From contig NZ_KE150422.1 of NCBI RefSeq assembly GCF_000411295.1, forward strand, positions 401,238-465,237: a stretch of DNA of 64,000 nucleotides, in the 5' to 3' direction. The DNA comes from Paenisporosarcina sp. HGH0030. Its GTDB lineage: Bacteria; Bacillota; Bacilli; Bacillales_A; Planococcaceae. The stretch's first letter is position 1, and every line of letters begins with the position of its first letter. The position numbers were made by a program, and so were the translations under genes. A model generated the notes under the pieces. That model did no database searches. It was not told the origin of the DNA and saw only the letters and a program-made list of their open reading frames with translations. This document shows, one piece after another, positions 33,907-46,019 of the stretch.

Positions 33907-34002
33907 TTTGTCGATCAAACTGGAGATTTATCAATCAAACTGGCTACATTGTCAATCAAACTAAGGATTTATCAATCAAACGAAGCACTTTATCAATCAA
34001 CC
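33907..34002 (+). repeat. Phased short-repeat array A (five units, period 20-21 nt)
   Basis: Five copies of a 14-base unit close to TTTATCAATCAAAC start at 33907, 33927, 33948, 33968 and 33989, so spacings are 20, 21, 20 and 21. The 6-7 bases between units vary. The alternating spacing would change the reading frame, so the array is not a coding repeat. It lies in the convergent spacer between the TPR-like gene and gatB. Confidence 0.92.
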
Positions 34003-34052
34003 AGATTTCAAAAGCAAGTTTACTTGGTGAGATGCCATATTCATAATCCATA

Positions 34053-34088
34053 AAAAAAGCGACTCCACGTTGATGGAGTCGCTTTTGT
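34053..34088 (-). terminator. Terminator of the gat operon
   Basis: Perfect stem AAAAGCGACTCCA / TGGAGTCGCTTTT with a T tract on the minus strand, just after the gatB stop codon. Confidence 0.9.
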
Positions 34089-34090
34089 AT

Positions 34091-35521
34091 TTATCGTTTT
34101 GAAATTTCTTCTTGAAGGATTTTATTAACCAACGGTGGGTTAGCTTGTCCTTTTGTTGCTTTCATAATTTGACCAACCAAGAAGCCAATCGCACGGTCTT
34201 TCCCGTTTTTGAAGTCTTCGATTGATTGTGCATTCGCGTCCAATGTTTGTGTGACGATGTCACGAAGCGCACCTTCGTCAGAAATTTGAACTAAGCCTTT
34301 TTCTTTCACGACTTGTTCAGCAGTTCCGCCATTGTCAGCAAGTTCTTTGAATACTTTTTTCGCGATTTTCGAAGAAATCGTGCCATCGCTGATTAGTTTG
34401 ATCATGCCAGCCAAACCTTCAGGCGTTAGCTTTGTATCATGCAATTCTTTTTGGTCGACGTTCAAGTAAGCTGATACTTCACCCATCATCCAGTTAGATG
34501 CAAGCTTCGTATCCGCACCAAGAGCAATCGTTGCTTCAAAGAAATCGGACATTTCTTTCGTTAACGTCAAGACCATTGCATCGTATGATGGCAAGCCCAA
34601 CTCTTCAACATAACGTTGTTTACGAGCGTCAGGAAGTTCAGGAATATCCGCACGTACACGGTCCATCCATTCTTGGTCAATGACTAAATCGACTAAGTCC
34701 GGTTCCGGGAAGTAACGGTAATCGTCCGCTCCTTCTTTAACACGCATTAACAATGTTTTGCCTGTCGATTCGTCAAAACGACGAGTTTCTTGCAGGATTT
34801 CTCCACCTGAAAGCAACACTTCTGCCTGACGAATTTCTTCATGCTCAAGGCCGCGACGCACATAGTTGAATGAGTTCAAGTTTTTCAATTCAGCTTTTGT
34901 ACCGAATTGCTCTTGACCGTAAGGACGAAGTGAAATGTTGGCATCACAACGTAGTGAGCCTTCTTCCATCTTACAATCCGATACGCCTGTGTACTGGATG
35001 ATTGATTTCACTTTTTCCAAGTACGCATAAGCTTCTGCAGGTGTGCGGATATCTGGCTCTGAAACGATTTCAATTAATGGTGTACCTTGACGGTTGTAAT
35101 CAACCAATGAGTACCCTTTATCGGTATGTGACAGTTTCCCAGCATCTTCTTCTAAGTGCAAGCGAGTAATCCCGATGCGTTTTTTGTAGCCATCCACTTC
35201 AATTTCAACCCAGCCGTGTTCACCGATTGGTTGGTCGAATTGAGAGATTTGGTATGCTTTCGGATTATCCGGATAGAAGTAGTTCTTGCGATCGAATTTC
35301 GTATGTGTTGAGATCTCACAGTTAAGTGCCATCGCTGCTTTCATGCCGAAATCAATTGCGCGTTTATTAACAACAGGTAAAACTCCTGGGTATCCAAGGT
35401 CGATTACATGTGTATTTGTATTCGGTTCTGCGCCAAAGTGGGCAGGTGAAGGTGAAAACATTTTCGAATCTGTTTTCAGCTCTACGTGAATTTCTAAACC
35501 AATGACTGTTTCAAAGTTCAT
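34091..35521 (-). CDS. gatB: Asp/Glu-tRNA amidotransferase subunit B
   Basis: Kinase/tRNA-binding subunit (476 residues) of GatCAB, which converts Glu-tRNA(Gln), and Asp-tRNA(Asn) where needed, to the amidated form. Motifs: [31 protein letters not shown] and [12 protein letters not shown], with the helical GatB/YqeY tail at the C-terminus (about 330-476). ATG at 35521 follows GGGAGGGAG. The 6-codon-longer GTG form is rejected. It overlaps the gatA stop in ATGA. Last gene of gatCAB. Confidence 0.96.
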   Translation of the reverse strand: MNFETVIGLEIHVELKTDSKMFSPSPAHFGAEPNTNTHVIDLGYPGVLPVVNKRAIDFGMKAAMALNCEISTHTKFDRKNYFYPDNPKAYQISQFDQPIGEHGWVEIEVDGYKKRIGITRLHLEEDAGKLSHTDKGYSLVDYNRQGTPLIEIVSEPDIRTPAEAYAYLEKVKSIIQYTGVSDCKMEEGSLRCDANISLRPYGQEQFGTKAELKNLNSFNYVRRGLEHEEIRQAEVLLSGGEILQETRRFDESTGKTLLMRVKEGADDYRYFPEPDLVDLVIDQEWMDRVRADIPELPDARKQRYVEELGLPSYDAMVLTLTKEMSDFFEATIALGADTKLASNWMMGEVSAYLNVDQKELHDTKLTPEGLAGMIKLISDGTISSKIAKKVFKELADNGGTAEQVVKEKGLVQISDEGALRDIVTQTLDANAQSIEDFKNGKDRAIGFLVGQIMKATKGQANPPLVNKILQEEISKR

Positions 35522-36987
35522 GATTTTGCTCCCTCCCAAAGTTGAGGAGTTTCTTTATGGAAGCTTGTCGCCTGCTCGTAAGCATGAGCTACACGATAAA
35601 TCGTTGCTTCATCAAAGTGTTTCCCGATAATTTGCAAGCCCAGTGGCATTCCTTCAGAGTATCCACATGGTACCGAGATTCCTGGAACACCAGCCAAGTT
35701 TACAGGGATGGTTAAAATATCATTTGCATACATCGTCAATGGATCATCGTTTTTCTCGCCAACTTTAAATGCAGGTGTTGGCGTCGTTGGTCCAATGATG
35801 ACGTCGTATTTTTCAAATACTTGATCGAAATCTTGTTTGATCAATGTACGCACTTGTTGTGCTTTTTTGTAGTATGCATCGTAAGAACCTGCGCTTAATG
35901 CAAATGTTCCTAACATGATGCGGCGTTTTACTTCGTCTCCGAAACCTTGCGCACGTGTTTCTTTGTATAAGTCCATTAATGATTCCACGTTTTCTGCACG
36001 GAAACCATAACGGATCCCATCAAAACGAGCTAAGTTTGAAGATGCTTCAGAAGAAGCCAGTAAATAGTATGTTGCTAAGCCGTATTTTGAGTGAGGTAAA
36101 GATACTTCTTCCCAAGTTGCGCCAAGTGATTCCAATACTTTCAATGCATCAAGTACCGATTGTTTGGCAGCTTCCCCAACACCGTCTCCTAAATACTCTT
36201 TAGGAACACCGATGCGAAGGCCTTTAACGTCGCCAGTCAATGATTCAACAAAGCTTGGTACATCAACATTTGCAGAAGTTGTATCGTTTTCGTCCACACC
36301 TGAAATCGCTTCAAGCAATAACGCATTGTCTCTTACATTGCGTGTAATCGGTCCGATTTGGTCTAAAGAAGATGCAAAAGCAACCAAACCAAAACGAGAT
36401 ACACGGCCATATGTTGGTTTCATCCCAACTACACCACAGAATGATGCTGGTTGACGGATTGAACCACCTGTATCTGATCCTAATGAAAATGGTACTTCAC
36501 CCGCTGCAACTGATGCTGCAGAACCACCTGAAGAACCTCCAGGAACACGGTCAAGATCCCAAGGATTACGTGTGATTTTGTACGCTGAGTTTTCTGTTGA
36601 AGAACCCATTGCGAATTCGTCCATGTTCAGTTTACCGATAGTGATCATGCCCGCTTCACGCAGTTTGCGAACGACTGTCGCATCGTAAATCGGGTTGAAA
36701 CCTTGAAGGATTTTAGAAGAACATGTTGTTTCGATGCCTTCTGTTACGATGTTGTCTTTTACACCAATCGGCATACCGAATAACGGTCCGCGTTTTGATG
36801 CAGGCACTTCGTCCATTTCTTTTGCTTGAGCCATTGCTTGTTCTTTATTAAGTGCTAAAAATGCTTTTACGTCACCGTCTAAAGTTTCGATACGTGTATA
36901 GGCTTCAGCTGTCAAATCTGCAATTGATAGTTCTTTGTTATGTATCATTTCTTGCAGGTCGGTTGCCGAGTAGTTGAATAATGTCAT
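35518..36987 (-). CDS. gatA: Asp/Glu-tRNA amidotransferase subunit A
   Basis: Glutaminase subunit (489 residues) that releases ammonia for GatB. It is an amidase-signature enzyme whose Ser-cisSer-Lys triad is visible as Lys in [10 protein letters not shown], the Ser in [14 protein letters not shown] and the nucleophilic Ser in [21 protein letters not shown] precedes the ATG. It is the middle gene of the operon, 24 bases after gatC, and overlaps gatB by four bases. Confidence 0.96.
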   Translation of the reverse strand: MTLFNYSATDLQEMIHNKELSIADLTAEAYTRIETLDGDVKAFLALNKEQAMAQAKEMDEVPASKRGPLFGMPIGVKDNIVTEGIETTCSSKILQGFNPIYDATVVRKLREAGMITIGKLNMDEFAMGSSTENSAYKITRNPWDLDRVPGGSSGGSAASVAAGEVPFSLGSDTGGSIRQPASFCGVVGMKPTYGRVSRFGLVAFASSLDQIGPITRNVRDNALLLEAISGVDENDTTSANVDVPSFVESLTGDVKGLRIGVPKEYLGDGVGEAAKQSVLDALKVLESLGATWEEVSLPHSKYGLATYYLLASSEASSNLARFDGIRYGFRAENVESLMDLYKETRAQGFGDEVKRRIMLGTFALSAGSYDAYYKKAQQVRTLIKQDFDQVFEKYDVIIGPTTPTPAFKVGEKNDDPLTMYANDILTIPVNLAGVPGISVPCGYSEGMPLGLQIIGKHFDEATIYRVAHAYEQATSFHKETPQLWEGAKS

Positions 36988-37011
36988 GGATAGTCCCTCC
37001 TTACGTCAAAA

Positions 37012-37302
37012 TCAGTCTAAAATTGATGGTACTTTTACTTGGCCCGCTTCTTGCTCACGAACATTTTTCATCATTTTTTCACGGTCAAGTCCAGGGACTG
37101 CCTTGTCTTCACGCAATACGTTCACTAACGGTAAGACATGTGTAGTTGGTACAACATTTGTTGTATCCAGTTCATTTAACTGCTCAGCAAAATTGGTAAT
37201 TGCCGCAAGTTGGCCTGCAAACATTTCAGCTTCTTCATCTGTAATGGCAAGACGTGCTAAATGTGCTACGTGCTTTACTTCTTCTTTTGATATATTCGCC
37301 AT
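37012..37302 (-). CDS. gatC: Asp/Glu-tRNA amidotransferase subunit C
   Basis: A 96-residue clamp subunit that wraps around GatA and stabilises the amidotransferase. It begins [20 protein letters not shown] and has [20 protein letters not shown], typical for GatC. GGAGGTG precedes the ATG. First gene of gatCAB. The upstream TATGAT at about 37338-37343 could be its -10. Confidence 0.95.
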   Translation of the reverse strand: MANISKEEVKHVAHLARLAITDEEAEMFAGQLAAITNFAEQLNELDTTNVVPTTHVLPLVNVLREDKAVPGLDREKMMKNVREQEAGQVKVPSILD

Positions 37303-37364
37303 TTTTTACACCTCCGAATTCACAATCATACCGAGTATCATATCATTTTTCACTTTAAAAGAAT

Positions 37365-37387
37365 AGAGACAGCATCAAGCTGTCCCT
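37365..37387 (-). terminator. Probable terminator downstream of the camS repeat array
   Basis: Stem AGGGACAGC / GCTGTCTCT with a TTGAT loop, then ATTCTTTT on the minus strand. It lies between the repeat array and gatC, and would end transcripts from pcrA-ligA-camS before gatC. Confidence 0.65.
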
Positions 37388-37432
37388 AGGTATTACAATG
37401 GTTTTGCTAAAATGAATCTATTCCCATTTGAT

Positions 37433-37984
37433 GATTTCCAGCGACAAGCAAACTCGTACTTCTGTTTCATGTCCTCAGAGTCGAGCTAAATTGGCGCTTT
37501 TCGATTTTCTTGATGTCCAGCTACAAGCGCCAGCTCGCACTTCCGCTTCAAGCCCTCATTCGAAAACGGGTTTTCGATTCGGTCTTTCCACCGTCAGCGT
37601 CAAGCTAGAACGGCGCTTTTCGCTTTTCTTGATGTCCAGCTACAAGCGCCAGCTCGCACTTCCGCTTCAAGCCCTCATTCGAAAACGGGTTTTCGATTCG
37701 GTCTTTCCACCGTCAGCGTCAAGCTAGAACGGCGCTTTTCGCTTTTCTTGATGTCCAGCTACAAGCGCCAGCTCGCACTTCCGCTTCAAGCCCTCATTCG
37801 AAAACGGGTTTTCGATTCGGTCTTTCCACCGTCAGCGTCAAGCTAGAACGGCGCTTTTCGCTTTTCTTGATGTCCAGCTACAAGCGCCAGCTCGCACTTC
37901 CGCTTCAAGCCCTCATTCGAAAACGGGTTTTCGATTTGGTCTTTCCACCGTCAGCGTCAAGCTAGAACGGCGCTTTTCGCATTT
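37433..37984. repeat. 119-bp tandem repeat array (four full copies plus a degenerate one)
   Basis: Nearly identical units begin with GATGTCCAGCTACAAGCGCC at 37512, 37631, 37750 and 37869, exactly 119 bases apart. A shortened, diverged copy (about 79 bases) precedes them at 37433. Each unit holds the self-complementary stretch CGAAAACGGGTTTTCG. The last copy runs up to the camS stop codon. The array fills the camS-gatC spacer, where nothing else is seen. Confidence 0.96.
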
Positions 37985-39127
37985 CTAGTCATAAATATGG
38001 ACGTAAGGCTCTTTCTCGTCTGCTTCTTTAATGACCAGTGCTTCTGGTCCGTTAATCGATGTGACGCTGACTTCTACATGCATGGAAGCTGGGAAATGTT
38101 CCATCACCAGTCCCGTCATGTATTGCGTAAAGCCAATGATTTCAGCCGTACCATAAAACTGTATCGGAATATCAATGGTCATTTTCTTAATATGATCGTC
38201 CTGGTAGAACCCAGTACCAACGATACTTGTGAAATTCGAGAAATACTCTTCCACATCTTGTTTGAATTTATTGAACGATTGTCCCACTTCACGGTACTTT
38301 TCTTCGGAAACAGGTTGTGGGAACAGAACGAATTCTTCATTAATGTCTGTCCAATCAGAAACTGATGCTTTTCCTTCACCAACTTGCCCGCTTGCAAAAT
38401 ATGTACCCGGTACTATGGAATTGCGGCTTTCTTGTCGGAACAAGCCAACCGTAATTGGCACTTTCTCAAGGCCTTTCATTGTACGCATGCGTTTAACGAT
38501 TTCATTGGCCATCTTTTTACCTTGTTCAACAATCACTGCTTGGGGAATTGGTTCTTCATACGTCGCACCAAAGTCTTCCTTTTGGTAGTAATAGGTAGAA
38601 TTCATTGCAAGACCAATGGAAACACCACCAAGTTTCACTTCGTTTTTATCTGATTTTACTAAATAGTTTTGCTCAACTATATGTGCTAAATATATAGGTG
38701 CTTTTTTGGCTAACTCAGCTGTCATGTTTCCTTCTTTAGGACGACTTGGATTTAACCCGCCTTTCGTTTGCGAACTTCTGGCCAACCACGAACTTAGTAC
38801 TTCCGCATCAAGCATTTGACCTTCTTGGAAAAAGTAGTCGTCTGGTGAAAACGTACGTTGCGACAAACGCAATAACCCGCTTTCTACTTCTTTCACATCG
38901 TACTTGGAATAAATATTCGAGACGACTAATCCTCGACTCATACTTTCTTGATATGGCAAGAGGGTACGATAATACTGGTCCGAAATTTGCATGCTCGGAA
39001 TGATCGTTGCCTCTTCTTTACTTTTTTCAGTTTCAGTGTTGACTTTTGTATCTTTACTAAGGCTCGGGATACACCCTGCAAGTAAGGTTAAAGATATTAT
39101 AGCTGGAATCCAGCGTATTCGTTTCAT
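37985..39127 (-). CDS. camS: CamS family sex-pheromone lipoprotein (YerH)
   Basis: A 380-residue lipoprotein. The signal peptide ends in the lipobox LLAGC with Cys19. In enterococci and staphylococci the signal peptide of CamS is processed to a peptide pheromone. The body of this family has no proven enzymatic role. Recognisable parts are SDQYYRTLLPYQESMSRGLV and VGLFRQESRNSIVPGTYFA. ATG at 39127 has AAGGAG about 11 nt upstream. The ORF's first ATG overlaps that site. It starts 16 bases after ligA, in the conserved order pcrA-ligA-camS. Confidence 0.9.
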   Translation of the reverse strand: MKRIRWIPAIISLTLLAGCIPSLSKDTKVNTETEKSKEEATIIPSMQISDQYYRTLLPYQESMSRGLVVSNIYSKYDVKEVESGLLRLSQRTFSPDDYFFQEGQMLDAEVLSSWLARSSQTKGGLNPSRPKEGNMTAELAKKAPIYLAHIVEQNYLVKSDKNEVKLGGVSIGLAMNSTYYYQKEDFGATYEEPIPQAVIVEQGKKMANEIVKRMRTMKGLEKVPITVGLFRQESRNSIVPGTYFASGQVGEGKASVSDWTDINEEFVLFPQPVSEEKYREVGQSFNKFKQDVEEYFSNFTSIVGTGFYQDDHIKKMTIDIPIQFYGTAEIIGFTQYMTGLVMEHFPASMHVEVSVTSINGPEALVIKEADEKEPYVHIYD

Positions 39128-39143
39128 TATAGGAAGGACTCCT

Positions 39144-41174
<2,031 letters not shown>

Positions 41175-41240
41175 TTATAACTATTTAAAAAGGAGCATCA
41201 AAAGAGCCAGTTTTTGGAACTCAGGTTAAGAACGCCACAT

Positions 41241-41300
41241 CCTGCTCCTGCGATTACTCGTCGCAAAATTCCTGCTCCTGCGATTACTCGTCGCAAAATT
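41241..41300. repeat. 30-bp direct tandem duplication in the pcrA-ligA spacer
   Basis: The 30-base unit starting CCTGCTCCTGCGATTACTCG occurs twice head to tail (41241-41270 and 41271-41300) with no mismatch. The surrounding spacer (41180-41370) also has complementary pieces such as CGCCACATCCTG and TGTGGCAACG, resembling a dispersed intergenic element. Confidence 0.9.
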
Positions 41301-41383
41301 CCTTTTGTGGCAACGGCTGCATAACCTGCTTCGTGCAGGCCTCGACGTGCTATTTTGAGCGGACTTTTTAAATTACCTATAAT

Positions 41384-43615
41384 TTATACTTTTTCAACTG
41401 GTGCAAACTTCGCAAGTAATCGCTTGATGCCGGTTGGGCTTGGGAAAGCGATATCGATTTCCGTATTCTCGCCTTCACCGCGTACACTAACAACTGTTCC
41501 TTCGCCCCATTTTTTATGAACGGCTTTGTCGCCCGTATTCCATCCAAGCTTGTCCCCGCCTGAAGCTTTATATGCAGGACGTTCAACTGCTGGACGCGTA
41601 GTGTTCGCAACCGAACGACGGGTAGTTTGACTTCTACCTGTACCTGCAGATTGTTTCAACGTCACATGCTCTAGAATATCTTCTGAGATCTCCGCAATGA
41701 ATCGGGAAGGGTTGTTGTATCCGCTTCGGCCGAACAATGTTCGCGATTGTGCACAAGTTAAATACAGACGCTCTTCAGCACGTGTAATCCCTACGTATGC
41801 TAAGCGTCGTTCTTCTTCCATTTCGTCATTGTCACCGATCGAACGTGAATGAGGGAAGACGTTTTCTTCCATCCCAATGATGAATACGACCGGGAACTCC
41901 AGTCCTTTTGCTGCGTGCATCGTCATTAGTACGACTTTTCCTTTAGATACATCTTCATCGTTATCCAACTTATCCAAATCGGAAATCAGCGCCAAATCAG
42001 TAAGAAAAGATACAAGGGTTTTATCTTCACTGCGTTCTTCAAACGCTTTCGTTACGGATAAAAACTCTTCAATATTCTCAAGACGGCTTTCTGATTCGAT
42101 CGTCTTTTCATTTCGCAGCATATTACGGTAGCCGGTTTTATCCAATACTTGCTCCACGAGTTCAGTGACAGATAAGAATTCCTGCATTTGAGTGAATCCA
42201 TCCATCATCTGGTGGAATTTAGCCGCTTCGTTTGCTGCGCGTGCTGGCAATCCCATAAAGTCCACTTCGCGAAGTGCATCAAAAATGGAACGGTCCTGTT
42301 CAAGTGCATACATTGCCATTCGTTCGAAAGATGTCGCACCAATGTTGCGTTTTGGTTCATTGATGATACGCGCCAATGCCAAATCATCTTCGTTGTTGGC
42401 AATCAAACGTAAGTACGACAGCAAGTCTTTAATCTCTTTGCGATCATAGAACTTCGTGCCGCCAACGATTGTGTAGGTAATATTCGATTTGACCAAAACT
42501 TCCTCCATCACACGGGATTGGGCGTTTGTGCGATACAGAATGGCGAAATCATCTAGGGTACGATTGCCCTTTTCCATCAATTCCTGAATTGTTTTGACGA
42601 CAAACTGTGCTTCCTGCTGTTCGTCATAAGCTTTGTAAACATTGATTGCTTCACCTGAACCGTTGTCCGTACGCAGTTCTTTTGGATAGCGACCTGTATT
42701 GTTTTGTATGACGTCATTTGCGGCTTTCAGGATGCGTTTAGTCGAGCGATAATTTTGCTCCAGCATAATGGCCTGGGCATTTGGATAATCTTTTTCAAAA
42801 GACATGATGTTTTGAATATCTGCTCCACGCCAGCGATAAATCGATTGATCCGAGTCGCCTACTACGCACAAGTTATTGAATTTCTTTGCCAACATTTGTA
42901 CAAGTTCGTATTGGGCTTTGTTTGTATCTTGATATTCATCAACATGAATATAATGAAATTTGTTTTGATAAAACTCCAATACATCCGGTACACGTTTGAA
43001 CAGAGTTAACGTTGTCATAATCAGATCATCAAAATCGAGGGATTGATTTTTGCGAAGACGTTTGTCATACGCTGTGTAGACTTCCGACGCTGTCTTCTCG
43101 AACGGATTGAACTGATTCATTTGGCTCGCAAATGTTTCGGCATCAATGCACTCGTTTTTTGCTGAGCTGATAGCGTTTAACATGGAACGGGGATCATATT
43201 TTTTAGGGTCGATGTTCTGGTCTTTCAAAATACGTTTAATGACTGTCAATTGTTCAGTGGTATCCAAAATGGAGAAGCTTTTCGAGTAACCGATTCGATC
43301 GATATCGCGACGTAAAATACGTACACACATCGAGTGGAATGTAGAAACCCACATGCGCTCTCCTGTTCCATTGCCAAGTAGGCCATCGATACGCTCACGC
43401 ATTTCTCTTGCTGCTTTATTCGTAAATGTAATCGCCAAAATTTTCGATGGGTAGACTTCTTTTTCCACGACTAAATAAGCAATTCTGTGAGTTAACACAC
43501 GTGTTTTCCCAGAGCCCGCTCCTGCCATAATCAGCAAGGGACCTTCCGTTGCTTTTACTGCTTTTTCTTGTTCGGGATTCATCCCGTTTAATAAATTCTT
43601 TACGATTAATTCCAT
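41384..43615 (-). CDS. pcrA: ATP-dependent DNA helicase PcrA
   Basis: UvrD-family 3'-5' helicase of 743 residues acting in repair, plasmid replication and removal of RecA filaments. Helicase motifs: Q-motif NPEQEKAV, Walker [10 protein letters not shown], motif [10 protein letters not shown], motif [16 protein letters not shown], motif IV QNYRST, and motif [13 protein letters not shown] and [12 protein letters not shown]. The C-terminal Tudor-like tail ([19 protein letters not shown]) binds RNA polymerase in Bacillus. It follows pcrB. Confidence 0.97.
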   Translation of the reverse strand: MELIVKNLLNGMNPEQEKAVKATEGPLLIMAGAGSGKTRVLTHRIAYLVVEKEVYPSKILAITFTNKAAREMRERIDGLLGNGTGERMWVSTFHSMCVRILRRDIDRIGYSKSFSILDTTEQLTVIKRILKDQNIDPKKYDPRSMLNAISSAKNECIDAETFASQMNQFNPFEKTASEVYTAYDKRLRKNQSLDFDDLIMTTLTLFKRVPDVLEFYQNKFHYIHVDEYQDTNKAQYELVQMLAKKFNNLCVVGDSDQSIYRWRGADIQNIMSFEKDYPNAQAIMLEQNYRSTKRILKAANDVIQNNTGRYPKELRTDNGSGEAINVYKAYDEQQEAQFVVKTIQELMEKGNRTLDDFAILYRTNAQSRVMEEVLVKSNITYTIVGGTKFYDRKEIKDLLSYLRLIANNEDDLALARIINEPKRNIGATSFERMAMYALEQDRSIFDALREVDFMGLPARAANEAAKFHQMMDGFTQMQEFLSVTELVEQVLDKTGYRNMLRNEKTIESESRLENIEEFLSVTKAFEERSEDKTLVSFLTDLALISDLDKLDNDEDVSKGKVVLMTMHAAKGLEFPVVFIIGMEENVFPHSRSIGDNDEMEEERRLAYVGITRAEERLYLTCAQSRTLFGRSGYNNPSRFIAEISEDILEHVTLKQSAGTGRSQTTRRSVANTTRPAVERPAYKASGGDKLGWNTGDKAVHKKWGEGTVVSVRGEGENTEIDIAFPSPTGIKRLLAKFAPVEKV

Positions 43616-43672
43616 TATGCACCGTCCTTCACGAACATTTGTTCTTCAATTATAAACTGCTTATGTTAATTG

Positions 43673-44365
43673 TCAAAGTGTCACTGCATGAACAGCTTTC
43701 ACTGTTTCGAGCGCTTCGTTCAAATTGTCATAAAGATGATTGCCCACTACAACTGTGTCCGCAATCATTGCCATTTCAGTCGCTTGTCTTGCCGATGTAA
43801 TACCACCGCCGTAAAAGAGACGCGTGTTTTTCAAAACGTTTTTTGCAGCTTTCACCATCTTGGGGTCTCCATAAACACCGCTATATTCTAAGTAGAATAT
43901 CGGAAACTTGAAAAAGTGTTCAGCCAACCTTGCGTGGGCAATCACTTCTTCCTTTGATAAAGAAGTGTGAGCTTCAGTCGCGCGTGCCGCCTTACAATCT
44001 GAATTTAAAATACAGTAACCTTCCGGAACAAGTTCATTCCAGTCCATATAATCCCCGAATTCCTTGATGGCTTCGATATGCAAATCCTTCACCCACGTGG
44101 TATTTGTACTATTTAACACGGAAGGAATGAAATAGAAATCGAATCCTGGCGTCACGGAGTCTATCGTCGAAATCTCCAGTGCAACCGGTACATTATATTG
44201 TCTAACTCTAATTAGTAAGTCCAAAACCAAATCAAGGGTAACTCCATCTGTACCACCGACTAGAATGGCGTCCGTTCCAGATTCACACACCTGCTTTAGC
44301 GCTTCTTCGGATATTTCCTTCGCAGGATCTAATTTAAAAACGTGACGCCACTCCTGATACATCAT
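43673..44365 (-). CDS. pcrB: Heptaprenylglyceryl phosphate synthase
   Basis: A 230-residue TIM-barrel prenyltransferase that joins heptaprenyl diphosphate to sn-glycerol-1-phosphate, making the archaeal-type ether lipid known in Bacillales. Motifs: WRHVFKLDPAKEISEEALKQ, ESGTDAILVGGTDGVT, FDFYFIPSVLNS, YLEYSGVYGD and FYGGGITSARQA. The start at 44365 follows AGGTGGG and aligns with the B. subtilis N-terminus. Ten more in-frame codons upstream have no site. It lies just ahead of pcrA, as in B. subtilis. Confidence 0.93.
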   Translation of the reverse strand: MMYQEWRHVFKLDPAKEISEEALKQVCESGTDAILVGGTDGVTLDLVLDLLIRVRQYNVPVALEISTIDSVTPGFDFYFIPSVLNSTNTTWVKDLHIEAIKEFGDYMDWNELVPEGYCILNSDCKAARATEAHTSLSKEEVIAHARLAEHFFKFPIFYLEYSGVYGDPKMVKAAKNVLKNTRLFYGGGITSARQATEMAMIADTVVVGNHLYDNLNEALETVKAVHAVTL

Positions 44366-44463
44366 CGGTTCCCACCTATCTATGTTCATATTCATCTATC
44401 TAGTATAACAAAAAAACCCTCCTATCCGAAGAGTGAGAGCGGGCAAATATTTGGTATCATTCG

Positions 44464-44540
44464 TTTAATCGACATCAATTTGCTTTTAATCGGCATGAAA
44501 CTCTTATTAATCCGCATCGTTCTCGTATTATTCGGATTTA
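44464..44540 (+). repeat. Phased short-repeat array C (four units, period 21 nt)
   Basis: Units related to TTTAATCGGCATCA start at 44464 (TTTAATCGACATCA), 44485 (TTTAATCGGCATGA), 44506 (ATTAATCCGCATCG) and 44527 (ATTATTCGGATT). All spacings are 21 bases. The array fills most of the spacer between the pcrB start and the yerC terminator. Confidence 0.85.
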
Positions 44541-44554
44541 CCCATTTTTACCCA

Positions 44555-44586
44555 ATAATAAAGGACCACTCGGATGTGAGTGGTCC
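44555..44586 (-). terminator. Terminator of the yerA-yerB-yerC unit
   Basis: Perfect 9-bp stem GGACCACTC / GAGTGGTCC with a 6-nt loop and TTTATTATT on the minus strand, 10 bases past the yerC stop codon. Confidence 0.82.
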
Positions 44587-44596
44587 CTGTGATGGT

Positions 44597-44932
44597 TTAT
44601 TCGTTTGAATTTCCGTACTTAGGAAATTGAAAAGGTTTTTCGTCAGGATATAGCCTGCCTAGCATTTCATCATATGTATCGTTCCCGTAATCGAAACAAC
44701 GACGCACGCGAGAAATGGTAGCCGTGCTGGCTCCAGTCTCATTTTTAATCGTTTCATATGTTTTCTTCAGTCGTAATAAATGAGCCACTTCAAAGCGTTG
44801 AGATAACGATTGAATTTCACTTATAGTGCATAAATCATCAAAAAATCGATAGCATTCTTCAATGTCTTTTAATTCTAAGACCGCTTTAAATAACTGATCC
44901 GTTTGATGACCGCGTATTTTATCTACTTGCAT
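44597..44932 (-). CDS. yerC: TrpR-like DNA-binding protein YerC
   Basis: A 111-residue member of the TrpR/YerC/YecD family. It has the helical LFKAVLELKDIEECYRFFDD segment, the LSQRFEVAHLL region and the helix-turn-helix ETGASTATISRVRRCFDYG, like the trp repressor. Its regulon is not well known. The order yerA-yerB-yerC-pcrB matches B. subtilis. GGAGGTAAC precedes the ATG, 27 bases after yerB. Confidence 0.92.
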   Translation of the reverse strand: MQVDKIRGHQTDQLFKAVLELKDIEECYRFFDDLCTISEIQSLSQRFEVAHLLRLKKTYETIKNETGASTATISRVRRCFDYGNDTYDEMLGRLYPDEKPFQFPKYGNSNE

Positions 44933-44959
44933 GGTTGTTACCTCCTTTTCGAAGCATTT

Positions 44960-46006
44960 TTAGGGCGTAAATGTAACCATTTGGTCAATACCGGGGTTTG
45001 TTTTCACTAAATGAATCCAGCTTTTTCCTGGAACGAGTTTAGCGGGTTCACCATTTTCCATTGGCACTAGCACACCATCTATTTGTTGCCATTCGATTTC
45101 TTTCATCATACCTGCTTGGAATAAGTAGCCTTTGCCACCCGATTTTAAATCGAGTTGTTGTCTTCCTGCGCCATCAATTGTTTGATGGTCCACTTCAAAA
45201 AACATTACATTGGCTAAGCTGATCTCTTCGTCAGTCTCTCTATCTATCGTGACAATCCCTCCAGAAGAACGAGAGTATTGTTGAGTAAGTGTATCATATG
45301 AATACACATGGTGGAAGTCTTCACTCCCGCCATAGCGGACATCAATCATTGATGCAGGAGTACCCAAAGGAACATCTTCGACTGAATCATAGAATGCCAG
45401 GTTCGGAATTTTTTCGATTTCTTGTCGGGCACCAACTTTGTCCATTCCTTCGATGACATGTTCACCTGTAATGTACGAATTGTGAGGTGCTACACGATCT
45501 TTGGAACGTAAAAATAGGGAACCGTCATATTGCATGCCATTGATGTTGTCCACATCTCCTGTAGTTAACATCAGTCGCGCTTCCGGGCTATAGCCGTGTG
45601 CCACGTAAAAGGCATCGAGACCGGATGCAATTTCAATAAAGTAATCACGTGCACTTCGGACCGGTCCAATTTCATTAGGCAATTCGCTTTGATACAATGC
45701 AAGCAAACGTGTCACGTTTCCTTCTGCCACCATTTCATAAACAATATCTGCACTCGCAAGTCCCGATTGTGGTCTTGCTTTCGGGTGATTATTGATTGTG
45801 ACCAGCACAGGACGTTTCGTGAATTCTTCTTCGGAACGTTCACCCGAAAAAGGTGCAGCAAAAGGTAAGGTTACTACTTCTTCGTCTTCATTCTCATCTG
45901 TCGTTTCATCCTCGTTTGGATTTTCTGCGTCGACTGTATTTTCTTTATCTTTAGAACAACCCGCAATAATAAGCAACAAAACCATCATAAACAGCCATTT
46001 CTTCAT
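44960..46006 (-). CDS. yerB: DUF3048 lipoprotein YerB
   Basis: A 348-residue lipoprotein. The signal peptide ends in the lipobox IIAGC with Cys17, then an acidic linker of Asn, Glu and Asp (about 20-45). The DUF3048 region follows with RPVLVTINNHPKARPQSGL, IVYEMVAEGNVTRLLALYQ and GPVRSARDYFIEIASGLDA. Role unknown. The conserved position between yerA and yerC suggests an old functional link. GGGGG lies about 10 nt ahead of the ATG, 13 bases after yerA. Confidence 0.9.
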   Translation of the reverse strand: MKKWLFMMVLLLIIAGCSKDKENTVDAENPNEDETTDENEDEEVVTLPFAAPFSGERSEEEFTKRPVLVTINNHPKARPQSGLASADIVYEMVAEGNVTRLLALYQSELPNEIGPVRSARDYFIEIASGLDAFYVAHGYSPEARLMLTTGDVDNINGMQYDGSLFLRSKDRVAPHNSYITGEHVIEGMDKVGARQEIEKIPNLAFYDSVEDVPLGTPASMIDVRYGGSEDFHHVYSYDTLTQQYSRSSGGIVTIDRETDEEISLANVMFFEVDHQTIDGAGRQQLDLKSGGKGYLFQAGMMKEIEWQQIDGVLVPMENGEPAKLVPGKSWIHLVKTNPGIDQMVTFTP

Positions 46007-46019
46007 TTCTCCGAACCCC

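Noticed and set aside
33907..34002. Possible CRISPR-like or coding repeat in arrays A to D
   Set aside because: Units are about 14 bases with only 6-7 variable bases between them, too short for spacers. The 20/21 alternation in arrays A and B breaks any reading frame.
37433..37984. Possible CRISPR array because of regular repetition
   Set aside because: Units are tandem 119-bp copies with no unique spacers and no cas genes nearby.
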